A DNA stretch of 64,000 nucleotides, from NCBI GenBank assembly GCA_003439945.1, contig QVRM01006037.1, positions 248,001-312,000 on the forward strand. Direction: 5' to 3'. The notes under the pieces were generated by a model that ran no database searches, had not been told where the DNA came from, and worked only from the letters and a program-made list of their open reading frames with translations. Shown here in pieces: positions 1 through 10,573 of this stretch. Each line of letters opens with the position of its first letter. The first letter of the stretch is position 1. Position numbers and translations under genes: made by a program. The DNA comes from Dermanyssus gallinae (lineage: Eukaryota; Arthropoda; Arachnida; Mesostigmata; Dermanyssidae).

Positions 1-376
1 GTAGATAAGGGGTGTTCCATCAAAGTGTGGCAACAATAGTCAATCATTAGCGGCCAATGCAAAGATCAACAGATCTGAGATAACTTAGTTTTAACGTACT
101 GCGATTTTTTGCCAAGTATGTATATATATATATATATTCCGTGGGAACTACGATTATCTCGTTGTTGTTTACGACGTTTTACAAATCTGTATGATATATG
201 AGCTATCCAAGTAAAAAAAAATCATGCTGGCGTCCGATCACAGCAGAAAGTTCCCAACGATCAAGTCTTTCTGTAACAAGACATGTAAAATATATTGGAC
301 ATTCAAATTGCCAAGTCCACTAGCATAGAAGAGGCGAATGATGTACATATATGCATACATTTACGTAGATACGTTG

Positions 377-460
<84 letters not shown>

Positions 461-1131
461 TAATATTTAAAGCCATATATGATCAGATTGTGATCGTATC
501 AGAAGTGCGCCTGTTTCTGCTGTAGCACCTACGAATGTAGCAGTTCTCGTTTGATAGATTAGTGCTCTAGTTAAATTTACTGTTTTTTCCAGTAGATTTA
601 TTATTCGCATGATTACGGCATTCACCTTGTATGCATGGATTATTACTTGCTTAACATGTACTTGTACCCTTAAATACACGTGTCACCTTTTTATATCAAT
701 GGGCGCTAAGAGCAGCACCCTAAGCGGACACGTTAAGATATGTAGGACCAACAGCCAGGTATTCGACCAACAACCGGAGAGATCGAGCCGGCGACACCCC
801 GATAGATAGCAATAACCACAAGTTTCCCCATTGGCCAAGCCGCCACCTTTAATATGTCTATGATTAATTTCCCCCTGTATTTAAGTAGTCATTCATTTTT
901 GGAAAGTCTTATGATCGTTTCCCATGCTTGCTAATTTTGTTTGTTGTCGTAGGTATTTAATTGTATCATCAGGTTATTGGTAGTTAGTTTTCCGGTGATA
1001 TTGTTATCTTTGATGATGTTGTAACTGCGCCTGTCTTCTGCAAACATAGGCTTATACGTTCCTGTTGCAGACTACCCTATACCAATGTATCAATTGTATC
1101 AACGTAATGCGCTTATACATATGCAAATGTC
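1..1131. other. Non-coding stretch with TA microsatellites
   Basis: No convincing gene. It holds a short (TA)n run at about 122-138 and a long one at 378-455. The open frames here are short and lack recognisable protein features. Confidence 0.6.
378..466. repeat. (TA)n microsatellite
   Basis: About 37 TA units, ending in imperfect TAATATA variants. No transposon end is recognised beside this tract. Confidence 0.95.
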
Positions 1132-1147
1132 TAATCTGAAATTACTA
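1132..1147. repeat. Target-site duplication, 3' side of LINE
   Basis: TAATCTGAAATTACTA is identical to positions 3073-3088. The two copies exactly bracket the LINE, as expected for target-primed reverse transcription. Confidence 0.9.
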
Positions 1148-1155
1148 CAATTATG

Positions 1156-1161
1156 TTTATT
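1156..1161 (-). promoter_or_regulatory. Polyadenylation signal AATAAA of LINE
   Basis: AATAAA on the minus strand, 8 bases from the 3' end of the element defined by the target-site duplication. Confidence 0.7.
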
Positions 1162-1202
1162 TCACTCAAATTGAGTATAATATACATTTTAAAAATGTGT
1201 CT

Positions 1203-3071
1203 TCATGTTGCTCTATCTTCTTCACGCTTCCGACGAGAGAAGTAGTGCAGCGATTTTCGGTCCAGCGCTGTGCATTCCACTGCATGGTACTTGGCACACC
1301 TCTGCAGGCAGAACCGGCAGGTGCACAACTCGTACTCTTCGTGAAAGGTTGCGTTTGAACATACCAGGTAGTGATAACCATGCACTATGTACCTGGTGTA
1401 TACGTGGCGATTGTCACATGCAGGACCAGACCAAAGGTGCAAGGCATTGAAAACGTCCAAACCACCGACCTCCCGTCTGGCCTGTTCGACTTTAGCTTCC
1501 CACTCCGAAATAAAACATTCGTAAGGTACTGTACGCGGCATCTTCAGCCTTAGTCGGATTGTTTCAGCAGCCGGTGGGCAGCCTGACATGAGATACACAA
1601 AGCGGCTTCTCGCTCGGATAGGCAAGCAGAGCACTCGCTTCATATATAATGAAAAACACCTTTCAAGCTGGTTAAAATTCGCCAGCGTGAGGTGGTTCCA
1701 CACCCTGTCAAGACCGTACATCAGCCCCGGAACAATCTTAAGCATGAAGAGCCTCACTGCTGAGAGAACGGACAGTCTTCGGACATTGCCTACTTCCCCG
1801 TAAAGAGAGACAAGTGCCTTCCGTACTGTTTCGTTTACATGCGCTGTGAACGTCGTTCCCGTATAATGAACCCGAAGGCCAAGATACTGGAAGGAGTTAA
1901 CAAACTCCAATGGTTGGCCGCAGCAACGTATAACGTCTCTGGCAGCCAATCGACCTCCACGCCTGAATTTCATGGCTTTGGTCTTCCTGGTGTTTATCTC
2001 AAGTCCCTTCGAGACAAGGAACGCCTCTATCATAGAGGTAATGCGCTTGATGGCACCTAAATCGCGATGAGCGACCACGATATCATCTGCATACATTACC
2101 ACTACGGCTTTTTGGTACTCCTGTCGGACGTAACCGACGAGGTCAGCAAGGAGGAGTGTAAACGAGACGCAGCTTAGCGGGTCTCCTTGCGGAGTTCCCA
2201 CATTTTGCTTAATCTCTAATACACCCTGCTCACCGTCTACCAACAAGGTGTCCTCCTCAAAGAAACTTGCTATTACACTCAGGAGAGAGCCACCCACTCC
2301 TGCTCGTTGGAATGCTTCAACCAGCAGATGGCGAGGGGCTTTGTCAAAGGCCTTGACGCAGTCAATAAAGACTGCATACAGATGACCTTTGGGTTGTGCC
2401 ACAGCTCGCTCGATTTCTGACTGGAGAACATGGATTGCATCACGGGTGCCTCGGCCTCTTCTAAAACCGAATTGCTCCGGTGGAAGTGCCTCTTCAGCCA
2501 CCCGTTCAATCCGTCGAATAACCAATTTACAGAAAATCTTCTTCAATGTGCGTTCTGACGCCACTCCACGATAGAGATTTGGATCCTGCTTGTCATCACC
2601 ATGCCTACCCTTGAACAGAAGAGAAAGCCTGGCGACATGCCAGACTTTAGGCATCCGCCCCCTCTTTATAATTTCGTTAAAGAAATCACAAAGAGTTTCT
2701 GCCAAGAGAGGAAGTGACTGGATCCAATGCTCATAGCAGGCCTGATCGGGCCCTGAGCTCTTTCTCTTCGGGAGTGACCGTAGGACCTGACACACCTCCT
2801 CCACCTCGAAAGGCAGATTCATGTTGTGCTGCTCCAGTGTAAGCGGATGCTGTACGATTGGAGATACGGCCGCAACGTCACGATTGAATAAAAGATTAGT
2901 TAGGTGGCTCTTTACCTGCCCGTCGCTAAGCGGGTTCACCGCCCTACGAGGTCGCACGATGTAAGCTGAAGGCTCTCGTTCTGCCCTTTCGAGCAGCCGT
3001 CGTTCCTCCCGCCTTGCGTGTTCCCTTTTATGATCATAGCAGAGTCTTATATACGCCTTTCTACGCTCAAA
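1203..3071 (-). CDS. LINE reverse transcriptase, C-terminal 622 codons (5' truncated)
   Basis: This is the reverse-transcriptase part of a LINE ORF2, the enzyme that copies the element's RNA at the nicked target. The frame is open from the truncation point (3071) to the stop at 1203. A GTG at 2957 is only an in-frame codon and not a real start. Counted from that GTG, FGFRRG is near residue 163, the catalytic-aspartate motif FIDCVKAFD near 197, GTPQGDP near 254 and the YADD active site near 289. A thumb region follows, then a C-terminal Cys-rich CX2CX7HX3C motif. Upstream of the GTG a basic linker (FERRKAYIRLCYDHKREH) matches the segment between endonuclease and RT in such elements. No frameshift or stop is seen. 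The same C-terminal motif recurs in the LINE at 8456-9370. Confidence 0.92.
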   Translation of the reverse strand, partial: FERRKAYIRLCYDHKREHARREERRLLERAEREPSAYIVRPRRAVNPLSDGQVKSHLTNLLFNRDVAAVSPIVQHPLTLEQHNMNLPFEVEEVCQVLRSLPKRKSSGPDQACYEHWIQSLPLLAETLCDFFNEIIKRGRMPKVWHVARLSLLFKGRHGDDKQDPNLYRGVASERTLKKIFCKLVIRRIERVAEEALPPEQFGFRRGRGTRDAIHVLQSEIERAVAQPKGHLYAVFIDCVKAFDKAPRHLLVEAFQRAGVGGSLLSVIASFFEEDTLLVDGEQGVLEIKQNVGTPQGDPLSCVSFTLLLADLVGYVRQEYQKAVVVMYADDIVVAHRDLGAIKRITSMIEAFLVSKGLEINTRKTKAMKFRRGGRLAARDVIRCCGQPLEFVNSFQYLGLRVHYTGTTFTAHVNETVRKALVSLYGEVGNVRRLSVLSAVRLFMLKIVPGLMYGLDRVWNHLTLANFNQLERCFSLYMKRVLCLPIRARSRFVYLMSGCPPAAETIRLRLKMPRTVPYECFISEWEAKVEQARREVGGLDVFNALHLWSGPACDNRHVYTRYIVHGYHYLVCSNATFHEEYELCTCRFCLQRCAKYHAVECTALDRKSLHYFSRRKREEDRAT

Positions 3072-3072
3072 G

Positions 3073-3088
3073 TAATCTGAAATTACTA
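3073..3088. repeat. Target-site duplication, 5' side of LINE
   Basis: Second copy of TAATCTGAAATTACTA, identical to 1132-1147. Confidence 0.9.
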
Positions 3089-3369
3089 TACCGGTATAAT
3101 AGTGCTTGGAAAGTAATATGTGGTATTATATATATTGTTCTTGTTGTATGACGTGAAGACACATCTTAATTCTGGAGGTATTACATACAGAAGGTTGGGA
3201 TATAAACAAAAATAGTTTACTATATAATAGCAAACATTCAGATCACGTATGACATGCCCAGCATACACAGCTGTATTTGTATGATGTCTTAAGTGATCAT
3301 TGTTGCATACACAGCAGTACTTTTCGAACGCTCTACTAATCGTAGTAGTGGCACTTTGTCCGGGACCAC

Positions 3370-3515
3370 GCCGTTGTTGTTGTTGTTGTTATTGTTGTTG
3401 TTGTTGTTGCTGTTCTTGCTGCTGCTGCTGTTGTTGCTGATGTTGTTGGTGCTGCTGTTGCTGTTGTTACTGCTGTTCTTGTTTCTATTTATTGTTCGTG
3501 TTGTCGCTGTTGTTG
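3370..3515. repeat. (GTT)n / (GCT)n array
   Basis: Imperfect GTT run with interspersed GCT, GAT and CTT triplets. It gives long poly-Leu/Val frames that should not be read as protein. Confidence 0.9.
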
Positions 3516-4454
3516 CGGTCAGCAGATGAGGAACGCACGTTGACTGCCTTCAGAGAGCTTTCAGAGATTTGAAACTAGTTGTTACGTATTCAAAGAACAA
3601 GGATGCCTTCTGTTCGGCTGTTTGGTCTAAGAAGTGGTGCAATTATTAGTGTCTATAAAGCTAGTTAGTCAGCCAGGCGAAATTGGTGGCCAAATTGATT
3701 GGTGGTAAGCCCGATGTCGGTGGTCTGAGATGTGCTACTAAAAGCTTGCATTTCCACCTGTCCGTACCGGTTCTCCCTCGCTATCCTGTCATGTGGTGGT
3801 TCAGAGACCCTAGATGTGCGTCATCTTGCGCGCCAGTCTACGTAGTATTATCTATCTATATTCACCAAATTCTACATTTTCGCAACACGAAAGGGCAATG
3901 TGCCCAGCATCGCTTGTTGTCACTGCGTTTTGACATTTGTGCTTCATCGACATCACTGTCCATCCGGCCAGGCCGTTCGTTTCAAGTGGTGTACAATCGT
4001 TTAGGTAAGGCTAGTTTCTAGAAAAAGAAATAGATACAAAAAAAAACACCACCACCATCACCTTAGCGCGCACTTCGTCTGCTGTTACACATCAGACGGA
4101 CAAGCATGCGACGTGTTTAATTGCCGAGGGGTCTATTTAGCCAAATGGACATATAAATGCTTCCGCTCGTTCCGCCATCTCGTGCCGCATCTTTTGCGAC
4201 CGTTGCCCTGGGCGACGATTCTTCGTCACTTGTCATGTTTGTCACACCTCGCAGCTACCCGCTGAACCCAGTCTATGAGCGGCGTGACTTCACCATCAGT
4301 ACCGCAAACTACTAGACTTTTCTGCTACTGCTGCTGTTGTATATATACTGCAGAGACAACAAGTCTCATACATTTATATATGACATACGACGGAAGATTG
4401 AATGGCGCGTGTACGTGTTCCTGCTAATTTGTAAACATCATGATGAAAAAGAAG

Positions 4455-4680
4455 AGCAGCAATTACTACAACAGCAACAGCGACAACAACAACAACAACA
4501 ACAAACACCACCAACAAAAGCAACAAATACAAATATGCCAACAACAACAACAAATACAAATATGCCAACAACAACAATAACAACAGGAGCAAAAACAGCA
4601 ACAACAGCTACAGGGCAACAACAACCACAACAACAACAATAACAGAGGCAACAATACCAACAACAACAACAACCACAACC
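4455..4680. repeat. (AAC)n array with internal 27-bp duplication
   Basis: AAC/CAA triplets. A unit containing ACAAATACAAATATGCC is repeated twice at about 4525-4578. Frames across it encode Gln, Thr or Asn runs. Confidence 0.9.
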
Positions 4681-5127
4681 GAGATCTCTTACCACCGGTA
4701 GCAATCTACCACGAACCGCGCATGGATGTTTCTTCTTCCGGTTCAACCATCAGGTTGGTGCCGTGATTATTATTATGATCATGTTGTATGCGTTTGATAT
4801 GCGTCGTTTGACACAGCCTGTTTATGGCCGTCCCGCATTTGTGCTTGCGCCGTGCTCAACCCCTTAACTGCCTCCCCCTGGCAACACAAAAGAAGACTGA
4901 ATTAACTCTGACAACGATGGCTCATTATGACGCTTTCGTTATCACCATTACAAGTAGTGTCGTGACAGGAATGGCTGTGACGGGAACGGTGATGCGACGG
5001 ATAATGATGATGCTGCTGCTGCTAATGATAGTGATTATTCGTCATAGAACTGTAACTAGTGCTGAACGAAGCGTGATCTTCTTCGAATAACGACACGAAG
5101 GCTAGTGATGGGGAGAAGGTAGCTTCC

Positions 5128-5151
5128 TATATATATATATATATATATATA
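5128..5151. repeat. (TA)n microsatellite
   Basis: About 12 TA units followed by GATAGATG. Confidence 0.9.
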
Positions 5152-5829
5152 GATAGATGTGCGTATTCCGTTCAAGTTCCATATATATATATTTTTTTTT
5201 TGGGAACTCCGGGCCTGCCATAGGAACGAAATATAACATATCGTTTTGCGTTGCACGACCTTTGTACTACGGGCGCGTTATCGTACGCAAAATGAAGGAA
5301 AATATTGAAAAAAGGAAGACAAAAGTAGAGATCAGTGAGTTGACATGCTGAGCTGCTACAAGCCGATCCACGGTAATGTCGTAGCGCCGCTGCCGTTGCT
5401 GCTGCTGTTGACGACGAACTCAATGAGTGCCAATCACAATCGTCACAACACCGAAAATCATAATTAGCATCATGGAGCTAATCGCCACCGTCTTGAGAGT
5501 TAATGATTATAATGATGCCTATTACTATTATTATTATTATTACTAAGCAGTCGTTCTCTCTTCAGTTCAGCTTTGACTAGAGCGAGCGAAACGCGGTGCC
5601 GGCATTCCGTTTAGCGGGCACGCTTTCATCGATCTTTTCCTCTTATTTCTTCTTCTTTTGCCACCTCTCGACTCGCTTATAGCGGTACCTTGTTCGTTTT
5701 ATTTGCGGTTGTTACCATGGAAAAAAACATTATGGGGTTCATTATTATCATTATTACTATTATTATGTACAGGTATACATTTTATCGTAATTATAGTAAT
5801 CGATTTTTCTTATTATTAGTGCTGATTGC

Positions 5830-5862
<33 letters not shown>

Positions 5863-6863
5863 CTGCTGCTACTGTTACATACGCCTGCTGGCCGCATAAC
5901 GCACACTTCACCTCGTAATAAACACTGACAAAAAACCAAGCAACCCGTCCTCATTCAGTGCCCAATACGTAAACATGCGCAATTTGCGTAACACATTCAT
6001 ATCATAAGCATATATTTAATTGACTTTTAATGGGGTGTAAACAATTTTCAATTCATTGTCAGATCCACAAACACACACACATATGTTTAAGTACACAAAC
6101 ATACCGGTCTGAGTGTACGGAAGTGTATCTATGTATGCAAGTACCCGTGTACCGCATATCTTGTATTCAAATACTCGTCCATGTTGGTTTCCTCCAGCCG
6201 CAGTGCAGTGTAATGCAGCAGTTTTTCGAACCTTGAGATGACGCCAAAACTTCGAGCCTATCGCGTACGATATTCAGAAGGACAGACAAAGGCGCTTGTG
6301 CTCTTGGGTATCATGTTCGTGTGCGGTATCGTGCTATCTCGGGTCAATTTTCAGTCGTGTGAAAGTCTATGCCAAATAAGAGCAACTGCCCAAGTTGCGG
6401 CCCAAGTGAAGCTAGGTCATTATCACCATATTGGCACGACATAAACAACAACAGCTATCTTATCTGTGCGAATATACGAGTATGTGAGCATGATTCACTA
6501 GCGAAACGTACCACAGACAGTTTACTGCTGTTACAGCCAGCTGTATTCGCAGCAGTGTTTTCCCGCACTGCATACAACTGGCAATGTGTAATAATAATAA
6601 TAATAATCAATCTCAATCAAGAAACGACATTTAAGAATATAATTAAACATGCTATCATAAAATATTATTTACGAAATAAATACTAAAAATAAATTCTAAA
6701 GACAAACTCATTTTATTTGACATTGGGACACCGGCTGTACTACCGGCGACGTCAGAGCCTCGTTAGATCTAGAAGTTCGCAAATGGTCTCATCATAAACA
6801 CAACGAGTGCCAACCTTATAGGTTGACCATAGGTTGGATCATTGTAAGGTATATATATATATA

Positions 6864-7123
6864 CAGTCCCTGGAAAAATATAGGGCCACCCACGTTTGCC
6901 ACATTTCACGCATTTATTATAACCAATTGTGTAAAGATTACAGTGATACATGCTCACAAAGTAACAACGAAGACTTCTATCGACATTTGGGGTCGCGGAT
7001 TACTTTGAACCACGAGATTTCCACATTTGGCACAGCTACACTGCGAAAAAATGATAATGTCACTAGCAAGATGCATGTATTAACGAGTGAATTAAACGGA
7101 ATAACGACGTTTGGGCTCATTTA
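6864..7123 (+). repeat. Left terminal inverted repeat of Tc1-family element
   Basis: Matches the reverse complement of 8160-8417 over its whole length. Shared landmarks are GGGCCACCCA near the tip, ATTTATTATAAC and GCACAGCTACAC in the middle, and CTTGCTAGTG and GGGCTAATTT-like blocks near the inner edge. Confidence 0.85.
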
Positions 7124-8141
7124 ATGGCTCGACAGAAACAGAGGCAGACCTCTTACCAGACGTTTTTCTTTGTTGAAACGATAGGCTTAGACTGGCGCCT
7201 CATGGGTGGAAAAAAAGCCCATACCAAGGCTTATATCAAGGACCTCTCAAATCGCAAAAATTCCTGTCAATTGGGGCGTTGTGTCCAAGTAGTAAATAAC
7301 TTTGTTAATTTAGGTAAAAAATACGCCGTAAAAAGGAGTTCCGGGCGTCCAAATTTTTTTTCGGAACGAAACAAGCTGCAATTCTGAAGAAAGCGTCGAA
7401 CTCTGCGCCCTCGGCGAGGGCAATTGCGGCGGCGGCCGAGGTGCAAACGAAAGTGCGAAATTGTGCAAAACTTCCTCAGAAAGACAAATTGGCAAAAACA
7501 ACGATTGACCGCTGGCCGATGAAAGCTCGTCTTGACTTCGCCCACGATAAAATGTCACGGACCACTGAATGTCTACGATACGATGTGATGGACCACTGAG
7601 TGACACAGAGCGCTCTTTTCGAATGAAAAAAATGTAACTTTGATGAATCGGATCCATTTTACTATTATTCGCACGATGTCCGCAAGGTAGAACGCATTTT
7701 GTCAAGACGTCACTCAGGTAGCGGTTCAGTGGTGATCTGGGCTGCTGTCAGGTATTATACAAAGTCATCGATTGTGTTTTTAGACGGTCGAGTTTATTCG
7801 ACGCGATATGGGGATTTACTAAAAGAGCAATCAGTGCATTTTAAGCTGATGAGAAGGCCAGACTTCGTTTTTACACACGATAACGCCCCGATTCACACCG
7901 CCAGGCTGATCGGAAGCTGGTTCGACCAACGTCGCATTGAAGTCCTTTGCTAGCCTGCACTCTCACCTGATCTTAATATGATCCAGAATGTGTGGAGCTG
8001 GCTCGAACAATAATAAGTTTACACGGATAAAAAACAATTTTCGAGGCTTGGGACGATCTGCTGCAAAACGTCATCTAAAATTTGTTTAACACTATGCCAA
8101 ACCGCACCTTTGAGGTTATCCGACTTAATGGGAAGTACTAA
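7124..8141 (+). pseudogene. Tc3/Tc1-like transposase pseudogene
   Basis: Reads as a DD34E transposase broken by stops and shifts. The first frame (7124-7387, MARQKQRQTS...) stops early. The reading continues in other frames through a DNA-binding part, then SRRHSGSGSVVIWAAV and VFLDGRVYSTRYGDLL (7699-7850), THDNAPIHTARL (7870-7910) and PALSPDLNMIQNVW (7954-7995), ending PNRTFEVIRLNGKY with a stop at 8139-8141. The second Asp (7879-7881) is kept. The first catalytic Asp of the usual FSDEK motif reads Asn (AAT, 7622-7624), and the final Glu of PIEN reads Gln (CAG, 7984-7986). The 34-residue spacing between the last two positions is exact. A TAG also interrupts the frame before PALSPD. The copy is catalytically dead by several routes. 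Confidence 0.85.
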
Positions 8142-8159
8142 GTTAGTCTAAATGCCATG

Positions 8160-8414
8160 AAATTAGCCCAAATGCCGTTAATCTGCTTAATTAATTTGTT
8201 AAAACAGGTATCTTGCTAGTGGCCTTATAAGTTTTTTTGCGGTGTAGCTGTGCCAAATGTGAAAATCTCGTGGTTCAAAGTAATCCGAAACCCTAAATGT
8301 CGATAGAAGTCTGCTGTTACTCTGTGAGCATGTTTCACTTGATCTTTACACGATTCGTTATAATAAATGCGTGAAATGTAACAAAAATGGGTGGCCCTAT
8401 ATTTTTTTCAGGGG

Positions 8415-8417
<3 letters not shown>
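8160..8417 (-). repeat. Right terminal inverted repeat of Tc1-family element
   Basis: Inverted partner of 6864-7123. It ends at CTG followed by TA and then the (TA)n run. Confidence 0.85.

Positions 8418-8455
<38 letters not shown>
8418..8455. repeat. (TA)n between two mobile elements
   Basis: About 18 TA units that separate the right tip of the Tc1-family element from the truncation point of the LINE fragment, with nothing else between them. Confidence 0.95.
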
Positions 8456-8456
<1 letters not shown>

Positions 8457-9370
8457 GAGAAGTAAAAGCACCGCATGCTTTCTATGCCGATGATCTGGTG
8501 GTTCTCGCAAAATCCCGAGACCACTTACAGTTCTATCTTAGCGAATCGGCAAAATGGTGCAATGAAAATAAACTGACAATGAATATAAACAAGACAAAAG
8601 TCCTACGCTTTAGTCGTGGAGGAGCATACGCCATCGCAGATCGCCATATAAAAATAAACGGCACTCCTATAGAGTTAGTAAGTTATTTCCCATATTTGGG
8701 AGTGACTCTAACTTCACGACTCTCGTTTGGGAGGCACATAGAAGAAAAACGAGCCAAAGCAACGGCAGTCATAATGCTTCTTGGAGAACTTCGTGACACC
8801 GACCTTAAGATTGCCGTCAACCTATTCAAGATAAAGATCGCACCAATCGTCCAATATAGCTTACAAGTAATTGCGCCTCACCTTAGCCTGACAGATCTTA
8901 AGAACATCGACCGAGTTAAAACCTGCTTTATACAGCGTGTACTTGGACTACCTAGGAACGCATCGGCGACACTAGCGCTAGCGCTTTGCCGAGAAAGAAC
9001 CTTCACGGAGGACCTCATATCTGATGGAATACCATTTAATGCAGATGTGTTGGACCGATACCTAGAGTTTAGAGAGGCAAGAAATATTAATTTTGTAATG
9101 CAGAACTATAAAGAAGGACCAGCGTTCATCACAGATAAGTGGAAGAAGGCTCTCCAAACAAATCGGACTCTGTTGTGTAGGATAACCTGGCATGGTTATC
9201 ACCATTTTATATGTCTGAAGGGAGCGTGCTACGAAATTGACGAATGTGTGTGCAGATTTTGTGGAGAATGTAACATCAGCCGCTACCACTTGACACGATG
9301 CGCGTCAATCGACGCACAATCACTGCAGGAACGTGTGAATTACTTGCTTAATTGCAGCACTGAATTATAG
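8456..9370 (+). CDS. LINE reverse transcriptase, C-terminal fragment (304 codons)
   Basis: The fragment opens with the RT active site (HAFYADDLVVLAKS), followed by NKLTMNINKTKVLRF and the conserved ELVSYFPYLGVTLTSRLSF segment. A helical thumb region and a C-terminal CVCRFCGECNISRYHLTRC motif (CX2CX8HX3C) follow. The frame is open to the stop at 9368-9370. Fingers and most of the palm are absent, so it cannot act as an enzyme. The upstream frame is provided by the (TA)n tract (Tyr-Ile repeats) and is not real protein. The C-terminal CCHC resembles that of the LINE at 1203-3071, so the two probably belong to related families. Confidence 0.85.
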
Positions 9371-9407
9371 GACATACGGATTTATTGTAACTACCAATGT
9401 TATGGTG

Positions 9408-9413
9408 AATAAA
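9408..9413 (+). promoter_or_regulatory. Polyadenylation signal AATAAA of LINE
   Basis: AATAAA 38 bases after the stop codon and just upstream of the element's 3' end. Confidence 0.6.
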
Positions 9414-9420
9414 CTGAACT

Positions 9421-9517
9421 GATATATATATATATATATAATGGTCACCACCCGCCGATGACCAGCATATATATATATATATATATATATAATGGTCACC
9501 ACCCGCCGATGACCAGC
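9421..9517. repeat. Tandem duplication of unique 26-mer plus (TA)n
   Basis: The segment at 9441-9466 (ATGGTCACCACCCGCCGATG and six more bases) is repeated exactly at 9492-9517. Each copy is preceded by a TA run, giving a 51-bp unit made of unique sequence plus TA tract. Confidence 0.9.
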
Positions 9518-9681
9518 CCCCGCTCATCTCTTCCTTGGCCAAATTATCACATCACTAACCACGTACAGAGTCAATCTGGTCTTTGTACCTTCTCCTACAG
9601 ACAGGCAGGGAGCGAGCGAACCGGCCTACTACTTCTACTACTAGATAAGTCATCATAGTTGGACGGCATATGCCCGTCCAT

Positions 9682-9735
9682 TTGTACATAGATACGCACA
9701 CCGTACACCTGTACATAGATGCGCATACCGTACAC
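9682..9735. repeat. Two 27-bp tandem repeats
   Basis: TGTACATAGATRCGCAYACC followed by GTACACC, repeated with two substitutions. A weaker third copy may follow. Confidence 0.8.
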
Positions 9736-9807
9736 CTGTCCGTAATGACGAAGATGCACACCTGTACATCTTCGTCTGCACCTGCACCAGCCACCTGCAC
9801 ACGGCTC

Positions 9808-9870
9808 ATCGTTACGATTGTGATTATTACAATCCTGGATGGTTACGATTACGATTATTAAAATCCTGTA
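9808..9870. repeat. Two ~31-bp imperfect tandem repeats
   Basis: Units containing GTTACGATTRYGATTATTA and AAATCCTG/CAATCCTG, back to back. Confidence 0.65.
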
Positions 9871-10335
9871 CCTCTCTACTAGTCGCGTGACTGTTATTAC
9901 TGACGCTACAAACGCGTGACGGCTCGCTTTCACCTCCCCCCAAAGCGCGAAGTATCATCCATCCTCTGTTGGATCGTCACGATTGGTCATCAGCAGCGGG
10001 TTCATCAACAGTTCAGATCAACTGCTTTTTTATAATCGTCGTCATCGTATCAGGGCGACATCGGACGCTTACAAAACATACATGGTGGTTGATTTCAGCA
10101 TCAGCAGCATCATCGTTCTACTGCAGGTAGTGAAGATATGACACCAGACAAGCTAACCTGGTAGCAGTGTTCAGGCGGCAAGTCTTCAACTTTGTTCAAG
10201 CGTTCGCCAAACGCTAGCACCAGTTCATTCCTGATCGCCCCTTCTCTGCTTTGCCAAAACAACCCTGCGGCAGACACCTTCTTCTTAGCTCGGACGTGGC
10301 GGTACACGTGAATAAGTACGATATGACTCATTGCA

Positions 10336-10336
<1 letters not shown>

Positions 10337-10372
<36 letters not shown>
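10337..10372. repeat. (TA)n microsatellite
   Basis: About 18 TA units. The 73-codon minus-strand frame just left of it (10110-10331) has no recognisable feature. Confidence 0.9.
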
Positions 10373-10374
<2 letters not shown>

Positions 10375-10573
10375 CGACACGCTTGTTTAGCGGCAAGCTC
10401 ATCGTCACGGATCTTCGGTGAACAACGCCGCGTCAGTCATCACATCAATCGGATTAATCCAATCAATGACGACGGTGTCTATTTGGCAGCCACAGTCGCG
10501 CTCGCCAAAGGAGTGAGTTTACTACTGCTACAGATTGTTTCGCGGCTTGTACACCTGCTTTGAGAAAATATAT

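Larger units (their letters stand above)
1148..3072 (-). mobile_element. 5'-truncated LINE (non-LTR retrotransposon), recent insertion
   Basis: A 1.9-kb minus-strand insertion bounded by a perfect 16-bp direct repeat (1132-1147 and 3073-3088). It begins abruptly inside a coding frame, typical of incomplete reverse transcription. The 3' UTR is only about 55 bp and contains AATAAA (positions 1156-1161, minus strand) close to the end. The single ORF has no stop. Perfect duplications and an open frame suggest a young insertion. A shorter, diverged relative lies at 37368-37557. The clade is unresolved because the endonuclease part is missing; the C-terminal CCHC motif fits the R1/Jockey/I group. 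Confidence 0.9.
3089..6863. other. Non-coding stretch with trinucleotide and TA arrays
   Basis: No gene recognised. It holds a GTT/GCT array (3370-3515), an AAC array (4455-4680), a TA run (5128-5151) and (TTA)n runs near 5521-5545 and 5832-5861. The 112-codon plus-strand frame at 3683-4021 shows no domain or codon bias that I can defend. Confidence 0.5.
6864..8417 (+). mobile_element. Inactive Tc1-family (Tc3-like) transposon with long inverted repeats
   Basis: A 1554-bp element that begins CAGTCCCTGGAAAAATATAG and ends with the reverse complement of a close variant. It is flanked on both sides by TA, the target of this superfamily, and sits inside a (TA)n tract (left 6851-6863, right 8418-8455). 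The arms are about 260 bp each (6864-7123 and 8160-8417) with visible scattered mismatches. The transposase ATG at 7124 follows directly after the left arm. The coding region is broken by stops and frameshifts, so the copy is dead. Confidence 0.88.
8456..9420 (+). mobile_element. 5'-truncated LINE, 3' third, bounded by (TA)n on both sides
   Basis: It starts just before the YADD active site of a reverse transcriptase and ends shortly after an AATAAA signal (9408-9413). TA runs touch both ends (8418-8455 and from 9422), so no target-site duplication can be recognised outside them. The TA run at the 3' end may be the element's own tail, part of the target, or later expansion. A decayed relative lies at 15600-15925 on the minus strand. 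Confidence 0.85.

Noticed and set aside
295..525. Tyr-Ile repeat proteins across (TA)n tracts
   Set aside because: TATATA reads as Tyr-Ile in every TA tract and gives many false frames across the window.
1203..2957. Treating the reverse-transcriptase frame as a host gene with a GTG start
   Set aside because: The frame is open upstream to the truncation point and the target-site duplication defines it as a LINE. GTG is only an internal codon.
9441..9517. CRISPR-like repeat-spacer pattern
   Set aside because: Only two repeat copies, with TA runs as the spacers, in a eukaryotic context.
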